64,000 nt of DNA from NCBI GenBank assembly GCA_031769625.1, contig JAUIMM010001254.1, positions 248,001 through 312,000 on the forward strand, read 5' to 3'. This document shows, one piece after another, positions 7,417 to 21,200 of this stretch; position 1 is the first letter of the stretch, and each line of letters begins with the position of its first letter. The position numbers were made by a program, and so were the translations under genes. The notes under the pieces were generated by a model. It did no database searches. It was not told where the DNA came from and worked only from the letters and a program-made list of their open reading frames with translations. Origin of the DNA: Taudactylus pleione (lineage: Eukaryota; Chordata; Amphibia; Anura; Myobatrachidae).

Positions 7417-10400
7417 GCTGCGGTGACAGAAGTTGATTTTGGTGCTTAATTTTGACACAACTCACCAGAAATATATTTACCCTTATGAAAATTTATGTAA
7501 GCCCCGGATCTTAAAAATCAGCCAAAATTTTTTTTTTCAAAAAACCCCAAATTCTGCTTAAAACTTTTGATACAACTTAAAAAAGATTTGCTGCGGTGAC
7601 AGAAGTTGATTTTGGTGCTTAATTTTGACACAACTCACCAGAAATATATTTACCCGTATGAAAATTTACGTAAGCCCCGGACCTTAAAAATCGGCCAAAA
7701 ATTTTTTTTTTCAAAAATCCCCAAATTCTGCTTAAAACTTTTGATACAACTTAAAAAAGATTTGCTGCGGTGACAGAAGTTGATTTTGGTGCTTAATTTT
7801 GACACAACTCACCAGAAATATATTTACCCGTATGAAAATTTACGTAAGCCCCGGACCTTAAAAATCGGCCAAAATTTTTTATTTCAAAAATCCCCAAATT
7901 CTGCTTAAAAATTTTGATACAACTTAAAAAAGATTTGCTGCGGTGACAGAAGTTGATTTTGGTGCTTAATGTTGACTCAACTCACCAGAAATATATTTAC
8001 CCATATGAAAATTTACGTAAGCCCCGGACCTTAAAAATCGGCCAGAAATTTTTTTTTTCAAAAATCCCCAAATTCTGCTTAAAACTTTTGATACAACTTA
8101 AAAAAGATTTGCTGCGGTGACAGAAGTTGATTTTGGTGCTTAATTTTGACACAACTCACCAGAAATATATTTACCCGTATGAAAATTTACGTAAGCCCCG
8201 GACCTTAAAAATCGGCCAAAATTTTTTATTTCAAAAATCCCCAAATTCTGCTTAAAAATTTTGATACAACTTAAAAAAGATTTGCTGCGGTGACAGAAGT
8301 TGATTTTGGTGCTTAATTTTGACACAACTCACCAGAAATATATTTACCCATATGAAAATTTACGTAAGCCCCGGACCTTAAAAATCGGCCCAAAATTTTT
8401 TTTTTCAAAAATCCCCAAATTCTGCTTAAAACTTTTGATACAACTTAAAAAAGATTTGCTGCGGTGACAGAAGTTGATTTTGGTGCTTAATTTTGACTCA
8501 ACTCACCAGAAATATATTTACCCATATGAAAATTTACGTAAGCCCCGGACCTTAAAAATCGGCCAGAAATTTTTTTTTTCAAAAATCCCCAAATTCTGCT
8601 TAAAACTTTTGATACAACTTAAAAAAGATTTGCTGCGGTGACAGAAGTTGATTTTGGTGCTTAATTTTGATACAACTCACCAGAAATATATTTACCCGTA
8701 TGAAAATTTACGTAAGCCCCGGATCTTAAAAATCAGCCAAAATTTTTTTTTTCAAAAAACCCCAAATTCTGCTTAAAACTTTTGATACAACTTAAAAAAG
8801 ATTTGCTGCGGTGACAGAAGTTGATTTTGGTGCTTAATTTTGACACAACTCACCAGAAATATATTTACCCGTATGAAAATTTACGTAAGCCACGGACCTT
8901 AAAAATCAGGCCCAAATTTTTTATTTCAAAAATCCCCAAATTCTGCTTAAAACTTTTGATACAACTTAAAAAAGATTTGCTGCGGTGACAGAAGTTGATT
9001 TTGGTGCTTAATTTTGACACAACTCACCAGAAATATATTTACCCGTATGAAAATTTACGTAAGCCCCGGACCTTAAAAATCGGCCTAAAATTTTTTTTTT
9101 CAAAAATCCCCAAATTGTGCTTAAAACTTTTGATACAACTTAAAAATATTTGCTGCATTGACAGAAGTTGATTTTGGTGCTTAATTTTGACACAACTCAT
9201 CAGAAAAATATTTACCCGTATGAAAATTTACGTAAGCCCCGGACCTTAAAAATCGGCCCAAAATTTTTTTTTTCAAAAATCCCCAAATTCTGCTTAAAAC
9301 TTTTGATACAACTTAAAAAAGATTTGCTGCGGTGACAGAAGTTGATTTTGGTGCTTAATTTTGACACAACTCACCAGAAATATATTTACCCGTATGAAAA
9401 TTTACGTAAGCCCCGGACCTTAAAAATCGGCCAAAATTTTTTATTTCAAAAATCCCCAAATTCTGCTTAAAAATTTTGATACAACTTAAAAAAGATTTGC
9501 TGCGGTGACAGAAGTTGATTTTGGTGCTTAATTTTGACACAACTCACCAGAATTATATTTACCCGTATGAAAATTTACGTAAGCCCCGGACCTTAAAAAT
9601 CGGCCAAAAAATTTTTTTTTCAAAAATCCCCAAATTCTGCTTAAAACTTTTGATACAACTTAAAAAAGATTTGCTGCGGTGACAGAAGTTGATTTTGGTG
9701 CTTAATTTTGACTCAACTCACCAGAAATATATTTACCCATATGAAAATTTACATAAGCCCCGGACCTTAAAAATCGGCCAGAAATTTTTTTTTTCAAAAA
9801 TCCCCAAATTCTGCTTAAAACTTTTGATACAACTTAAAAAAGATTTGCTGCGGTGACAGAAGTTGATTTTGGTGCTTAATTTTGATACAACTCACCAGAA
9901 ATATATTTACCCGTATGAAAATTTACGTAAGCCCCGGACCTTAAAAATCGGCCCCAAATTTTTTTTTTGAAATATCCCCAAATTCTGCTTAAAACTTTTG
10001 ATACAACTTAAAAAAGATTTGCTGCGGTGACAGAAGTTGATTTTGGTGCTTAATTTTGACACAACTCACCAGAAATATATTTACCCGTATGAAAATTTAC
10101 GTAAGCCCCGGACCTTAAAAATCTGCCAAAATTTTTTATTTCAAAAATCCCCAAATTCTGCTTAAAAATTTTGATACAACTTAGAAAAATTTGCTGCGGT
10201 GACAGAAGTTGATTTTGGTGCTTAATTTTGATACAACTCACCAGAAATATATTTACCCGTATGAAAATTTACGTAAGCCCCGGACCTTAAAAATCGGCCC
10301 AAAATTTTTTTTTTCAAAAATCCCCAAATTCTGCTTAAAACTTTTGATACAACTTAAAAAAGATTTGCAGCGGTGACAGAAGTTGATTTTGGTGCTTAAT

Positions 10401-13400
10401 TTTGATACAACTCACCAGAAATATATTTACCCGTATGAAAAATTACGTAAGCCCCGGACCTTAAAAATCGGCCCCAAATTTTTTTTTTCAAAAATCCCCA
10501 AATTCTGCTTAAAACTTTTGATACAACTTAAAAAAGATTTGTTGCGGTGACAGAAGTTGATTTTGGTGCTTAATTTTGATACAACTCACCAGAAATATAT
10601 TTACCCGTATGAAAATTTACGTAAGCCCCGGACCTTAAAAAACGGCCCCAAATTTTTTTTTTTCAAAAATCCCCATATTCTGCTTAAAACTTTTGATACA
10701 ACTTAAAAAAGATTTGCTGCGGTGACAGAAGTTGATTTTGGTGCTTAATTTTGACACAACTCACCAGAAATATATTTACCCGTATGAAAATTTACGTAAG
10801 CCCCGGACCTTAAAAATCAGGCCCAAATTTTTTATTTCAAAAATCCCCAAATTCTGCTTAAAACTTTTGATACAACTTAAAAAAGATTTGCTGCGGTGAC
10901 AGAAGTTGATTTTGGTGCTTAATTTTGACACAACTCACCAGAAATATATTTACCCATATGAAAATTTACGTAAGCCCCGGACCTTAAAAATCGGCCTAAA
11001 ATTTTTTTTTTCAAAAATCCCCAAATTGTGCTTAAAACTTTTGATACAACTTAAAAAAGATTTGCTGCGGTGACAGAAGTTGATTTTGGTGCTTAATTTT
11101 GACACAACTCACCAGAAATATATTTACCCATATGAAAATTTACGTAAGCCCCGGACCTTAAAAATCGGCCAAAATTTTTTTTTTCAAAAATTCCCAAATT
11201 CTGCTTAAAACTTTTGATACAACTTAAAAAAGATTTGCTGCGGTGACAGAAGTTGATTTTGGTGCTTAATTTTGGTACAACTCACCAGAAATATATTACC
11301 CGTATGAAAATTTACGTAAGCCCCGGACCTTAAAAAATGGCCCCGAATTTTTTTTTTCAAAAATCCCCAAATTCTGCTTAAAACTTTTGATACAACTTAA
11401 AAAAGATTTGCTGCGGTGACAGAAGTTGATTTTGGTGCTTAATTTTGACACAACTCACCAGAAATATATTTACCCTTATGAAAATTTATGTAAGCCCCGG
11501 ATCTTAAAAATCAGCCAAAATTTTTTTTTTCAAAAAACCCCAAATTCTGCTTAAAACTTTTGATACAACTTAAAAAAGATTTGCTGCGGTGACAGAAGTT
11601 GATTTTGGTGCTTAATTTTGACACAACTCACCAGAAATATATTTACCCGTATGAAAATTTACGTAAGCCCCGGACCTTAAAAATCGGCCAAAAATTTTTT
11701 TTTTCAAAAATCCCCAAATTCTGCTTAAAACTTTTGATACAACTTAAAAAAGATTTGCTGCGGTGACAGAAGTTGATTTTGGTGCTTAATTTTGACACAA
11801 CTCACCAGAAATATATTTACCCGTATGAAAATTTACGTAAGCCCCGGACCTTAAAAATCGGCCAAAATTTTTTATTTCAAAAATCCCCAAATTCTGCTTA
11901 AAAATTTTGATACAACTTAAAAAAGATTTGCTGCGGTGACAGAAGTTGATTTTGGTGCTTAATGTTGACTCAACTCACCAGAAATATATTTACCCATATG
12001 AAAATTTACGTAAGCCCCGGACCTTAAAAATCGGCCAGAAATTTTTTTTTTCAAAAATCCCCAAATTCTGCTTAAAACTTTTGATACAACTTAAAAAAGA
12101 TTTGCTGCGGTGACAGAAGTTGATTTTGGTGCTTAATTTTGACACAACTCACCAGAAATATATTTACCCGTATGAAAATTTACGTAAGCCCCGGACCTTA
12201 AAAATCGGCCAAAATTTTTTATTTCAAAAATCCCCAAATTCTGCTTAAAAATTTTGATACAACTTAAAAAAGATTTGCTGCGGTGACAGAAGTTGATTTT
12301 GGTGCTTAATTTTGACACAACTCACCAGAAATATATTTACCCATATGAAAATTTACGTAAGCCCCGGACCTTAAAAATCGGCCAGAAATTTTTTTTTTCA
12401 AAAATCCCCAAATTCTGCTTAAAACTTTTGATACAACTTAAAAAAGATTTGCTGCGGTGACAGAAGTTGATTTTGGTGCTTAATTTTGATACAACTCACC
12501 AGAAATATATTTACCCGTATGAAAATTTACGTAAGCCCCGGATCTTAAAAATCAGCCAAAATTTTTTTTTTCAAAAAACCCCAAATTCTGCTTAAAACTT
12601 TTGATACAACTTAAAAAAGATTTGCTGCGGTGACAGAAGTTGATTTTGGTGCTTAATTTTGACACAACTCACCAGAAATATATTTACCCGTATGAAAATT
12701 TACGTAAGCCACGGACCTTAAAAATCAGGCCCAAATTTTTTATTTCAAAAATCCCCAAATTCTGCTTAAAACTTTTGATACAACTTAAAAAAGATTTGCT
12801 GCGGTGACAGAAGTTGATTTTGGTGCTTAATTTTGACACAACTCACCAGAAATATATTTACCCGTATGAAAATTTACGTAAGCCCCGGACCTTAAAAATC
12901 GGCCTAAAATTTTTTTTTTCAAAAATCCCCAAATTGTGCTTAAAACTTTTGATACAACTTAAAAATATTTGCTGCATTGACAGAAGTTGATTTTGGTGCT
13001 TAATTTTGACACAACTCATCAGAAAAATATTTACCCGTATGAAAATTTACGTAAGCCCCGGACCTTAAAAATCGGCCCAAAATTTTTTTTTTCAAAAATC
13101 CCCAAATTCTGCTTAAAACTTTTGATACAACTTAAAAAAGATTTGCTGCGGTGACAGAAGTTGATTTTGGTGCTTAATTTTGACACAACTCACCAGAAAT
13201 ATATTTACCCGTATGAAAATTTACGTAAGCCCCGGACCTTAAAAATCGGCCAAAATTTTTTATTTCAAAAATCCCCAAATTCTGCTTAAAAATTTTGATA
13301 CAACTTAAAAAAGATTTGCTGCGGTGACAGAAGTTGATTTTGGTGCTTAATTTTGACACAACTCACCAGAATTATATTTACCCGTATGAAAATTTACGTA

Positions 13401-15228
13401 AGCCCCGGACCTTAAAAATCGGCCAAAAAATTTTTTTTTCAAAAATCCCCAAATTCTGCTTAAAACTTTTGATACAACTTAAAAAAGATTTGCTGCGGTG
13501 ACAGAAGTTGATTTTGGTGCTTAATTTTGACTCAACTCACCAGAAATATATTTACCCATATGAAAATTTACGTAAGCCCCGGACCTTAAAAATCGGCCAG
13601 AAATTTTTTTTTTCAAAAATCCCCAAATTCTGCTTAAAACTTTTGATACAACTTAAAAAAGATTTGCTGCGGTGACAGAAGTTGATTTTGGTGCTTAATT
13701 TTGATACAACTCACCAGAAATATATTTACCCGTATGAAAATTTACGTAAGCCCCGGACCTTAAAAATCGGCCCCAAATTTTTTTTTTGAAATATCCCCAA
13801 ATTCTGCTTAAAACTTTTGATACAACTTAAAAAAGATTTGCTGCGGTGACAGAAGTTGATTTTGGTGCTTAATTTTGACACAACTCACCAGAAATATATT
13901 TACCCGTATGAAAATTTACGTAAGCCCCGGACCTTAAAAATCTGCCAAAATTTTTTATTTCAAAAATCCCCAAATTCTGCTTAAAAATTTTGATACAACT
14001 TAGAAAAATTTGCTGCGGTGACAGAAGTTGATTTTGGTGCTTAATTTTGATACAACTCACCAGAAATATATTTACCCGTATGAAAATTTACGTAAGCCCC
14101 GGACCTTAAAAATCGGCCCAAAATTTTTTTTTTCAAAAATCCCCAAATTCTGCTTAAAACTTTTGATACAACTTAAAAAAGATTTGCAGCGGTGACAGAA
14201 GTTGATTTTGGTGCTTAATTTTGATACAACTCACCAGAAATATATTTACCCGTATGAAAAATTACGTAAGCCCCGGACCTTAAAAATCGGCCCCAAATTT
14301 TTTTTTTCAAAAATCCCCAAATTCTGCTTAAAACTTTTGATACAACTTAAAAAAGATTTGTTGCGGTGACAGAAGTTGATTTTGGTGCTTAATTTTGATA
14401 CAACTCACCAGAAATATATTTACCCGTATGAAAATTTACGTAAGCCCCGGACCTTAAAAAACGGCCCCAAATTTTTTTTTTTCAAAAATCCCCATATTCT
14501 GCTTAAAACTTTTGATACAACTTAAAAAAGATTTGCTGCGGTGACAGAAGTTGATTTTGGTGCTTAATTTTGACACAACTCACCAGAAATATATTTACCC
14601 GTATGAAAATTTACGTAAGCCCCGGACCTTAAAAATCAGGCCCAAATTTTTTATTTCAAAAATCCCCAAATTCTGCTTAAAACTTTTGATACAACTTAAA
14701 AAAGATTTGCTGCGGTGACAGAAGTTGATTTTGGTGCTTAATTTTGACACAACTCACCAGAAATATATTTACCCATATGAAAATTTACGTAAGCCCCGGA
14801 CCTTAAAAATCGGCCTAAAATTTTTTTTTTCAAAAATCCCCAAATTGTGCTTAAAACTTTTGATACAACTTAAAAAAGATTTGCTGCGGTGACAGAAGTT
14901 GATTTTGGTGCTTAATTTTGACACAACTCACCAGAAATATATTTACCCATATGAAAATTTACGTAAGCCCCGGACCTTAAAAATCGGCCAAAATTTTTTT
15001 TTTCAAAAATTCCCAAATTCTGCTTAAAACTTTTGATACAACTTAAAAAAGATTTGCTGCGGTGACAGAAGTTGATTTTGGTGCTTAATTTTGGTACAAC
15101 TCACCAGAAATATATTACCCGTATGAAAATTTACGTAAGCCCCGGACCTTAAAAAATGGCCCCGAATTTTTTTTTTCAAAAATCCCCAAATTCTGCTTAA
15201 AACTTTTGATACAACTTAAAAAAGATTT
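7417..15228. repeat. Higher-order repeat, tandem pair of 3993 and 3819 bp
   Basis: Unit 1 is 7417-11409 (23 monomers) and unit 2 is 11410-15228 (22 monomers). Rare variants recur at the matching place: CTGCATTGACAG at about 9152 and 12971, CAGAATTATATTT at about 9548 and 13367, and GAAAAATTACG at about 10437 and 14256. The length difference is exactly one monomer and maps to a hybrid monomer at 12277-12450. A few point differences, such as ACATAAG at 9751 against ACGTAAG in unit 2, postdate the duplication. Confidence 0.9.
12277..12450. repeat. Hybrid satellite monomer from a one-monomer deletion
   Basis: The front half (GACACAAC with CCCATATG) matches the monomer at 8284-8457 and the back half (GGCCAGAAA) matches the next monomer at 8458-8631. 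Unit 1 has both and unit 2 has only this fusion. Confidence 0.8.
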
Positions 15229-18200
15229 GCTGCGGTGACAGAAGTTGATTTTGGTGCTTAATTTTGACACAACTCACCAGAAATATATTTACCCATATGA
15301 AAATTTACGTAAGCCCCGGACCTTAAAAATCGGCCAAAAATTTTTATTTCAAAAATCCCCAAATTCTGCTTAAAAATTTTGATACAACTTAAAAAAGATT
15401 TGCTGCGGTGACAGAAGTTGATTTTGGTGCTTAATGTTGACTCAACTCACCAGAAATATATTTACCCATATGTAAATTTACGTAAGCCCCGGACCTTAAA
15501 AATCGGCCCAAAATTTTTTTTTTCAAAAATCCCCAAATTCTGCTTAAAACTTTTGATACAACTTAAAAAAGATTTGCTGCGGTGACAGAAGTTGATTTTG
15601 GTGCTTAATTTTGACACAACTCACCAGAAATATATTTACCCGTATGAAAATTTACGTAAGCCCCGGACCTTAAAAATCGGGCCAAAATTTTTTTTTTCAA
15701 AAATTCCCAAATTCTGCTTAAAACTTTTGATACAACTTAAAAAAGATTTGCTGCGGTGACAGAAGTTGATTTTGGTGCTTAATTTTGATACAACTCACCA
15801 GAAATATATTACCCGTATGAAAATTTACGTAAGCCCCGGACCTTAAAAAATGGCCCCGAATTTTTTTTTTCAAAAATCCCCAAATTCTGCTTAAAACTTT
15901 TGATACAACTTAAAAAAGATTTGCTGCGGTGACAGAAGTTGATTTTGGTGCTTAATTTTGACACAACTCACCAGAAATATATTTACCCGTATGAAAATTT
16001 ACGTAAGCCCCGGACCTTAAAAATCGGCCAAAATTTTTTATTTCAAAAATCCCCAAATTCTGCTTAAAAATTTTGATACAACTTAAAAAAGATTTGCTGC
16101 GGTGACAGAAGTTGATTTTGGTGCTTAATTTTGACACAACTCACCAGAAATATATTTACCCGTATGAAAATTTACGTAAGCCCCGGACCTTAAAAATCGG
16201 CCCAAAATTTTTTTTTTGAAATATCCCCAAATTCTGCTTAAAACTTTTGATACAACTTAAAAAAGATTTGCTGCGGTGACAGAAGTTGATTTTGGTGCTT
16301 AATTTTGACACAACTCACCAGAAATATATTTACCCGTATGAAAATTTACGTAAGCCCCGGACCTTAAAAATCGGCCAAAATTTTTTATTTCAAAAATCCC
16401 CAAATTCTGCTTAAAAATTTTGATACAACTTAAAAAAGATTTGCTGCGGTGACAGAAGTTGATTTTGGTGCTTAATTTTGACACAACTCACCAGAAATAT
16501 ATTTACCCGTATGAAAATTTACGTAAGCCCCGGACCTTAAAAATCGGCCAAAAAATGTTTTTTTCAAAAATCCCCAAATTCTGCTTAAAACTTTTGATAC
16601 AACTTAAAAAAGATTTGCTGCGGTGACAGAAGTTGATTTTGGTGCTTAATTTTGACTCAACTCACCAGAAATATATTTACCCATATGAAAATTTACGTAA
16701 GCCCCGGACCTTAAAAATCGGCCAGAAATTTTTTTTTTCAAAAATCCCCAAATTCTGCTTAAAACTTTTGATACAACTTAAAAAAGATTTGCTGCGGTGA
16801 CAGAAGTTGATTTTGGTGCTTAATTTTGATACAACTCACCAGAAATATATTTACCCGTATGAAAATTTACGTAAGCCCCGGACCTTAAAAATCGGCCCAA
16901 AATTTTTTTTTTGAAATATCCCCAAATTCTGCTTAAAACTTTTGATACAACTTAAAAAAGATTTGCTGCGGTGACAGAAGTTGATTTTGGTGCTTAATTT
17001 TGACACAACTCACCAGAAATATATTTACCCGTATGAAAATTTACGTAAGCCCCGGACCTTAAAAATCGGCCAAAAATTTTTTTTTTCAAAAATCCCCAAA
17101 TTCTGCTTAAAACTTTTGATACAACTTAAAAAAGATTTGCTGCGGTGACAGAAGTTGATTTTGGTGCTTAATTTTGACTCAACTCACCAGAAATATATTT
17201 ACCCATATGAAAATTTACGTAAGCCCCGGACCTTAAAAATCGGCCAGAAATTTTTTTTTTCAAAAATCCCCAAATTCTGCTTAAAACTTTTGATACAACT
17301 TAAAAAAGATTTGCTGCGGTGACAGAAGTTGATTTTGGTGCTTAATTTTGATACAACTCACCAGAAATATATTTACCCGTATGAAAATTTACGTAAGCCC
17401 CGGACCTTAAAAATCGGCCCCAAATTTTTTTTTTCAAAAATCCCCAAATTCTGCTTAAAACTTTTGATACAACTTAAAAAAGATTTGTTGCGGTGACAGA
17501 AGTTGATTTTGGTGCTTAATTTTGATACAACTCACCAGAAATATATTTACCCGTATGAAAATTTACGTAAGCCCCGGACCTTAAAAATCGGGCAAAAATT
17601 TTTTTTTTCAAAAATCCCCATATTCTGCTTAAAACTTTTGATACAACTTAAAAAAGATTTGCTGCGGTGACAGAAGTTGATTTTGGTGCTTAATTTTGAC
17701 ACAACTCACCAGAAATATATTTACCCGTATGAAAATTTACGTAAGCCCCGGACCTTAAAAATCAGGCCCAAATTTTTTATTTCAAAAATCCCCAAATTCT
17801 GCTTAAAACTTTTGATACAACTTAAAAAAGATTTGCTGCGGTGACAGAAGTTGATTTTGGTGCTTAATTTTGACACAACTCACCAGAAATATATTTACCC
17901 ATATGAAAATTTACGTAAGCCCCGGACCTTAAAAATCGGCCTAAAATTTTTTTTTTCAAAAATCCCCAAATTGTGCTTAAAACTTTTGATACAACTTAAA
18001 AAAGATTTGCTGCGGTGACAGAAGTTGATTTTGGTGCTTAATTTTGACACAACTCACCAGAAATATATTTACCCGTATGAAAATTTACGTAAGCCCCGGA
18101 CCTTAAAAATCGGCCAAAATTTTTTTTTTCAAAAATTCCCAAATTCTGCTTAAAACTTTTGATACAACTTAAAAAAGATTTGCTGCGGTGACAGAAGTTG

Positions 18201-21200
18201 ATTTTGGTGCTTAATTTTGGTACAACTCACCAGAAATATATTACCCGTATGAAAATTTACGTAAGCCCCGGACCTTAAAAAATGGCCCCGAATTTTTTTT
18301 TTCAAAAATCCCCAAATTCTGCTTAAAACTTTTGATACAACTTAAAAAAGATTTGCTGCGGTGACAGAAGTTGATTTTGGTGCTTAATTTTGACACAACT
18401 CACCAGAAATATATTTACCCATATGAAAATTTACGTAAGCCCCGGACCTTAAAAATCAGCCAAAATTTTTTTTTTCAAAAATCCCCAAATTCTGCTTAAA
18501 ACTTTTGATACAACTTAAAAAAAATTTGCTGCGGTGACAGAAGTTGATTTTGGTGCTTCATTTTGACACAACTCATCAGAAAAATATTTACCCGTATGAA
18601 AATTTACGTAAGCCACGGACCTTAAAAATCGGGCAAAAATTTTTTTTTTCAAAAATCCCCAAATTCTGCTTAAAGCTTTTGATACAACTTAAAAAAGATT
18701 TGCTGCGGTGACAGAAGTTGATTTTGGTGCTTAATTTTGATACAACTCACCAGAAATATATTTACCCGTATGAAAATTTACGTAAGCCCCGGACCTTAAA
18801 AATCGGCCCAAAATTTTTTTTTTCAAAAATCCCCAAATTCTGCTTAAAACTTTTGATACAACTTAAAAAAGATTTGCTGCGGTGACAGAAGTTGATTTTG
18901 GTGCTTAATTTTGACACAACTCACCAGAAATATATTTACCCGTATGAAAATTTACGTAAGCCACGGACCTTAAAAATCAGGCCCAAATTTTTTATTTCAA
19001 AAATCCCCAAATTCTGCTTAAAACTTTTGATACAACTTAAAAAAGATTTGCTGCGGTGACAGAAGTTGATTTTGGTGCTTAATTTTGACACAACTCACCA
19101 GAAATATATTTACCCGTATGAAAATTTACGTAAGCCCCGGACCTTAAAAATCGGCCTAAAATTTTTTTTTTCAAAAATCCCCAAATTGTGCTTAAAACTT
19201 TTGATACAACTTAAAAAAGATTTGCTGCATTGACAGAAGTTGATTTTGGTGCTTAATTTTGACACAACTCATCAGAAAAATATTTACCCGTATGAAAATT
19301 TACGTAAGCCCCGGACCTTAAAAATCGGCCCAAAATTTTTTTTTTCAAAAATCCCCAAATTCTGCTTAAAACTTTTGATACAACTTAAAAAAGATTTGCT
19401 GCGGTGACAGAAGTTGATTTTGGTGCTTAATTTTGACTCAACTCACCAGAAATATATTTACCCATATGAAAATTTACGTAAGCCCCGGACCTTAAAAATC
19501 GGCCAGAAATTTTTTTTTTCAAAAATCCCCAAATTCTGCTTAAAACTTTTGATACAACTTAAAAAAGATTTGCTGCGGTGACAGAAGTTGATTTTGGTGC
19601 TTAATTTTGATACAACTCACCAGAAATATATTTACCCGTATGAAAATTTATGTAAGCCCCGGACCTTAAAAATCGGCCCAAAATTTTTTTTTTCAAAAAT
19701 CTCCAAATTCTGCTTAAAACTTTTGATACAACTTAAAAAAGATTTGCTGCGGTGACAGAAGTTGATTTTGGTGCTTAATTTTGACACAACTCACCAGAAA
19801 TATATTTACCCGTATGAAAATTTACGTAAGCCCCGGACCTTAAAAATCGGCCCAAAATTTTTTTTTTCAAAAATCCCCAAATTCTGCTTAAAACTTTTGA
19901 TACAACTTAAAAAAGATTTGCTGCGGTGACAGAAGTTGATTTTGGTGCTTAATTTTGACACAACTCACCAGAAATATATTTACCCGTATGAAAATTTACG
20001 TAAGCCCCGGACCTTAAAAATCGGCCAAAATTTTTTATTTCAAAAATCCCCAAATTCTGCTTAAAAATTTTGATACAACTTAAAAAAGATTTGCTGCGGT
20101 GACAGAAGTTGATTTTGGTGCTTAATTTTGACACAACTCACCAGAAATATATTTACCCGTATGAAAATTTACGTAAGCCCCGGATCTTAAAAATCAGCCA
20201 AAATTTTTTTTTTAAAAAAAACCCCAAATTGTGCTTAAAACTTTTGATACAACTTAAAAAAGATTTGCTGCGGTGACAGAAGTTGATTTTGGTGCTTAAT
20301 TTTGACACAACTCACCAGAAATATATTTACCCGTATGAAAATTTACGTAAGCCCCGGACCTTAAAAATCAGCCAAAAATTTTTTTTTTCAAAAATCCCCA
20401 AATTCTGCTTAAAACTTTTGATACAACTTAAAAAAGATTTGCTGCGGTGACAGAAGTTGATTTTGGTGCTTAATTTTGACACAACTCACCAGAAATATAT
20501 TTACCCGTATGAAAATTTACGTAAGCCCCGGACCTTAAAAATCGGACAAAATTTTTTATTTCAAAAATCCCCAAATTCTGCTTAAAAATTTTGATACAAC
20601 TTAAAAAAGATTTGCTGCGGTGACAGAAGTTGATTTTGGTGCTTAATGTTGACTCAACTCACCAGAAATATATTTACCCATATGAAAATTTACGTAAGCC
20701 CCGGACCTTAAAAATTGGCCAGAAATTTTTTTTTTCAAAAATCCCCAAATTCTGCTTAAAACTTTTGATACAACTTAAAAAAGATTTGCTGCGGTGACAG
20801 AAGTTGATTTTGGTGCTTAATTTTGATACAACTCACCAGAAATATATTTACCCGTATGAAAATTTACGTAAGCCCCGGACCTTAAAAATCGGGCCAAAAT
20901 TTTTTTTTTCAAAAATTCCCAAATTCTGCTTAAAACTTTTGATACAACTTAAAAAAGATTTGCTGCGGTGACAGAAGTTGATTTTGGTGCTTAATTTTGA
21001 TACAACTCACCAGAAATATATTACCCGTATGAAAATTTACGTAAGCCCCGGACCTTAAAAAATGGCCCCAAATTTTTTTTTTCAAAAATCCCCAAATTCT
21101 GCTTAAAACTTTTGATACAACTTAAAAAAGATTTGCTGCGGTGACAGAAGTTGATTTTGGTGCTTAATTTTGACACAACTCACCAGAAATATATTTACCC

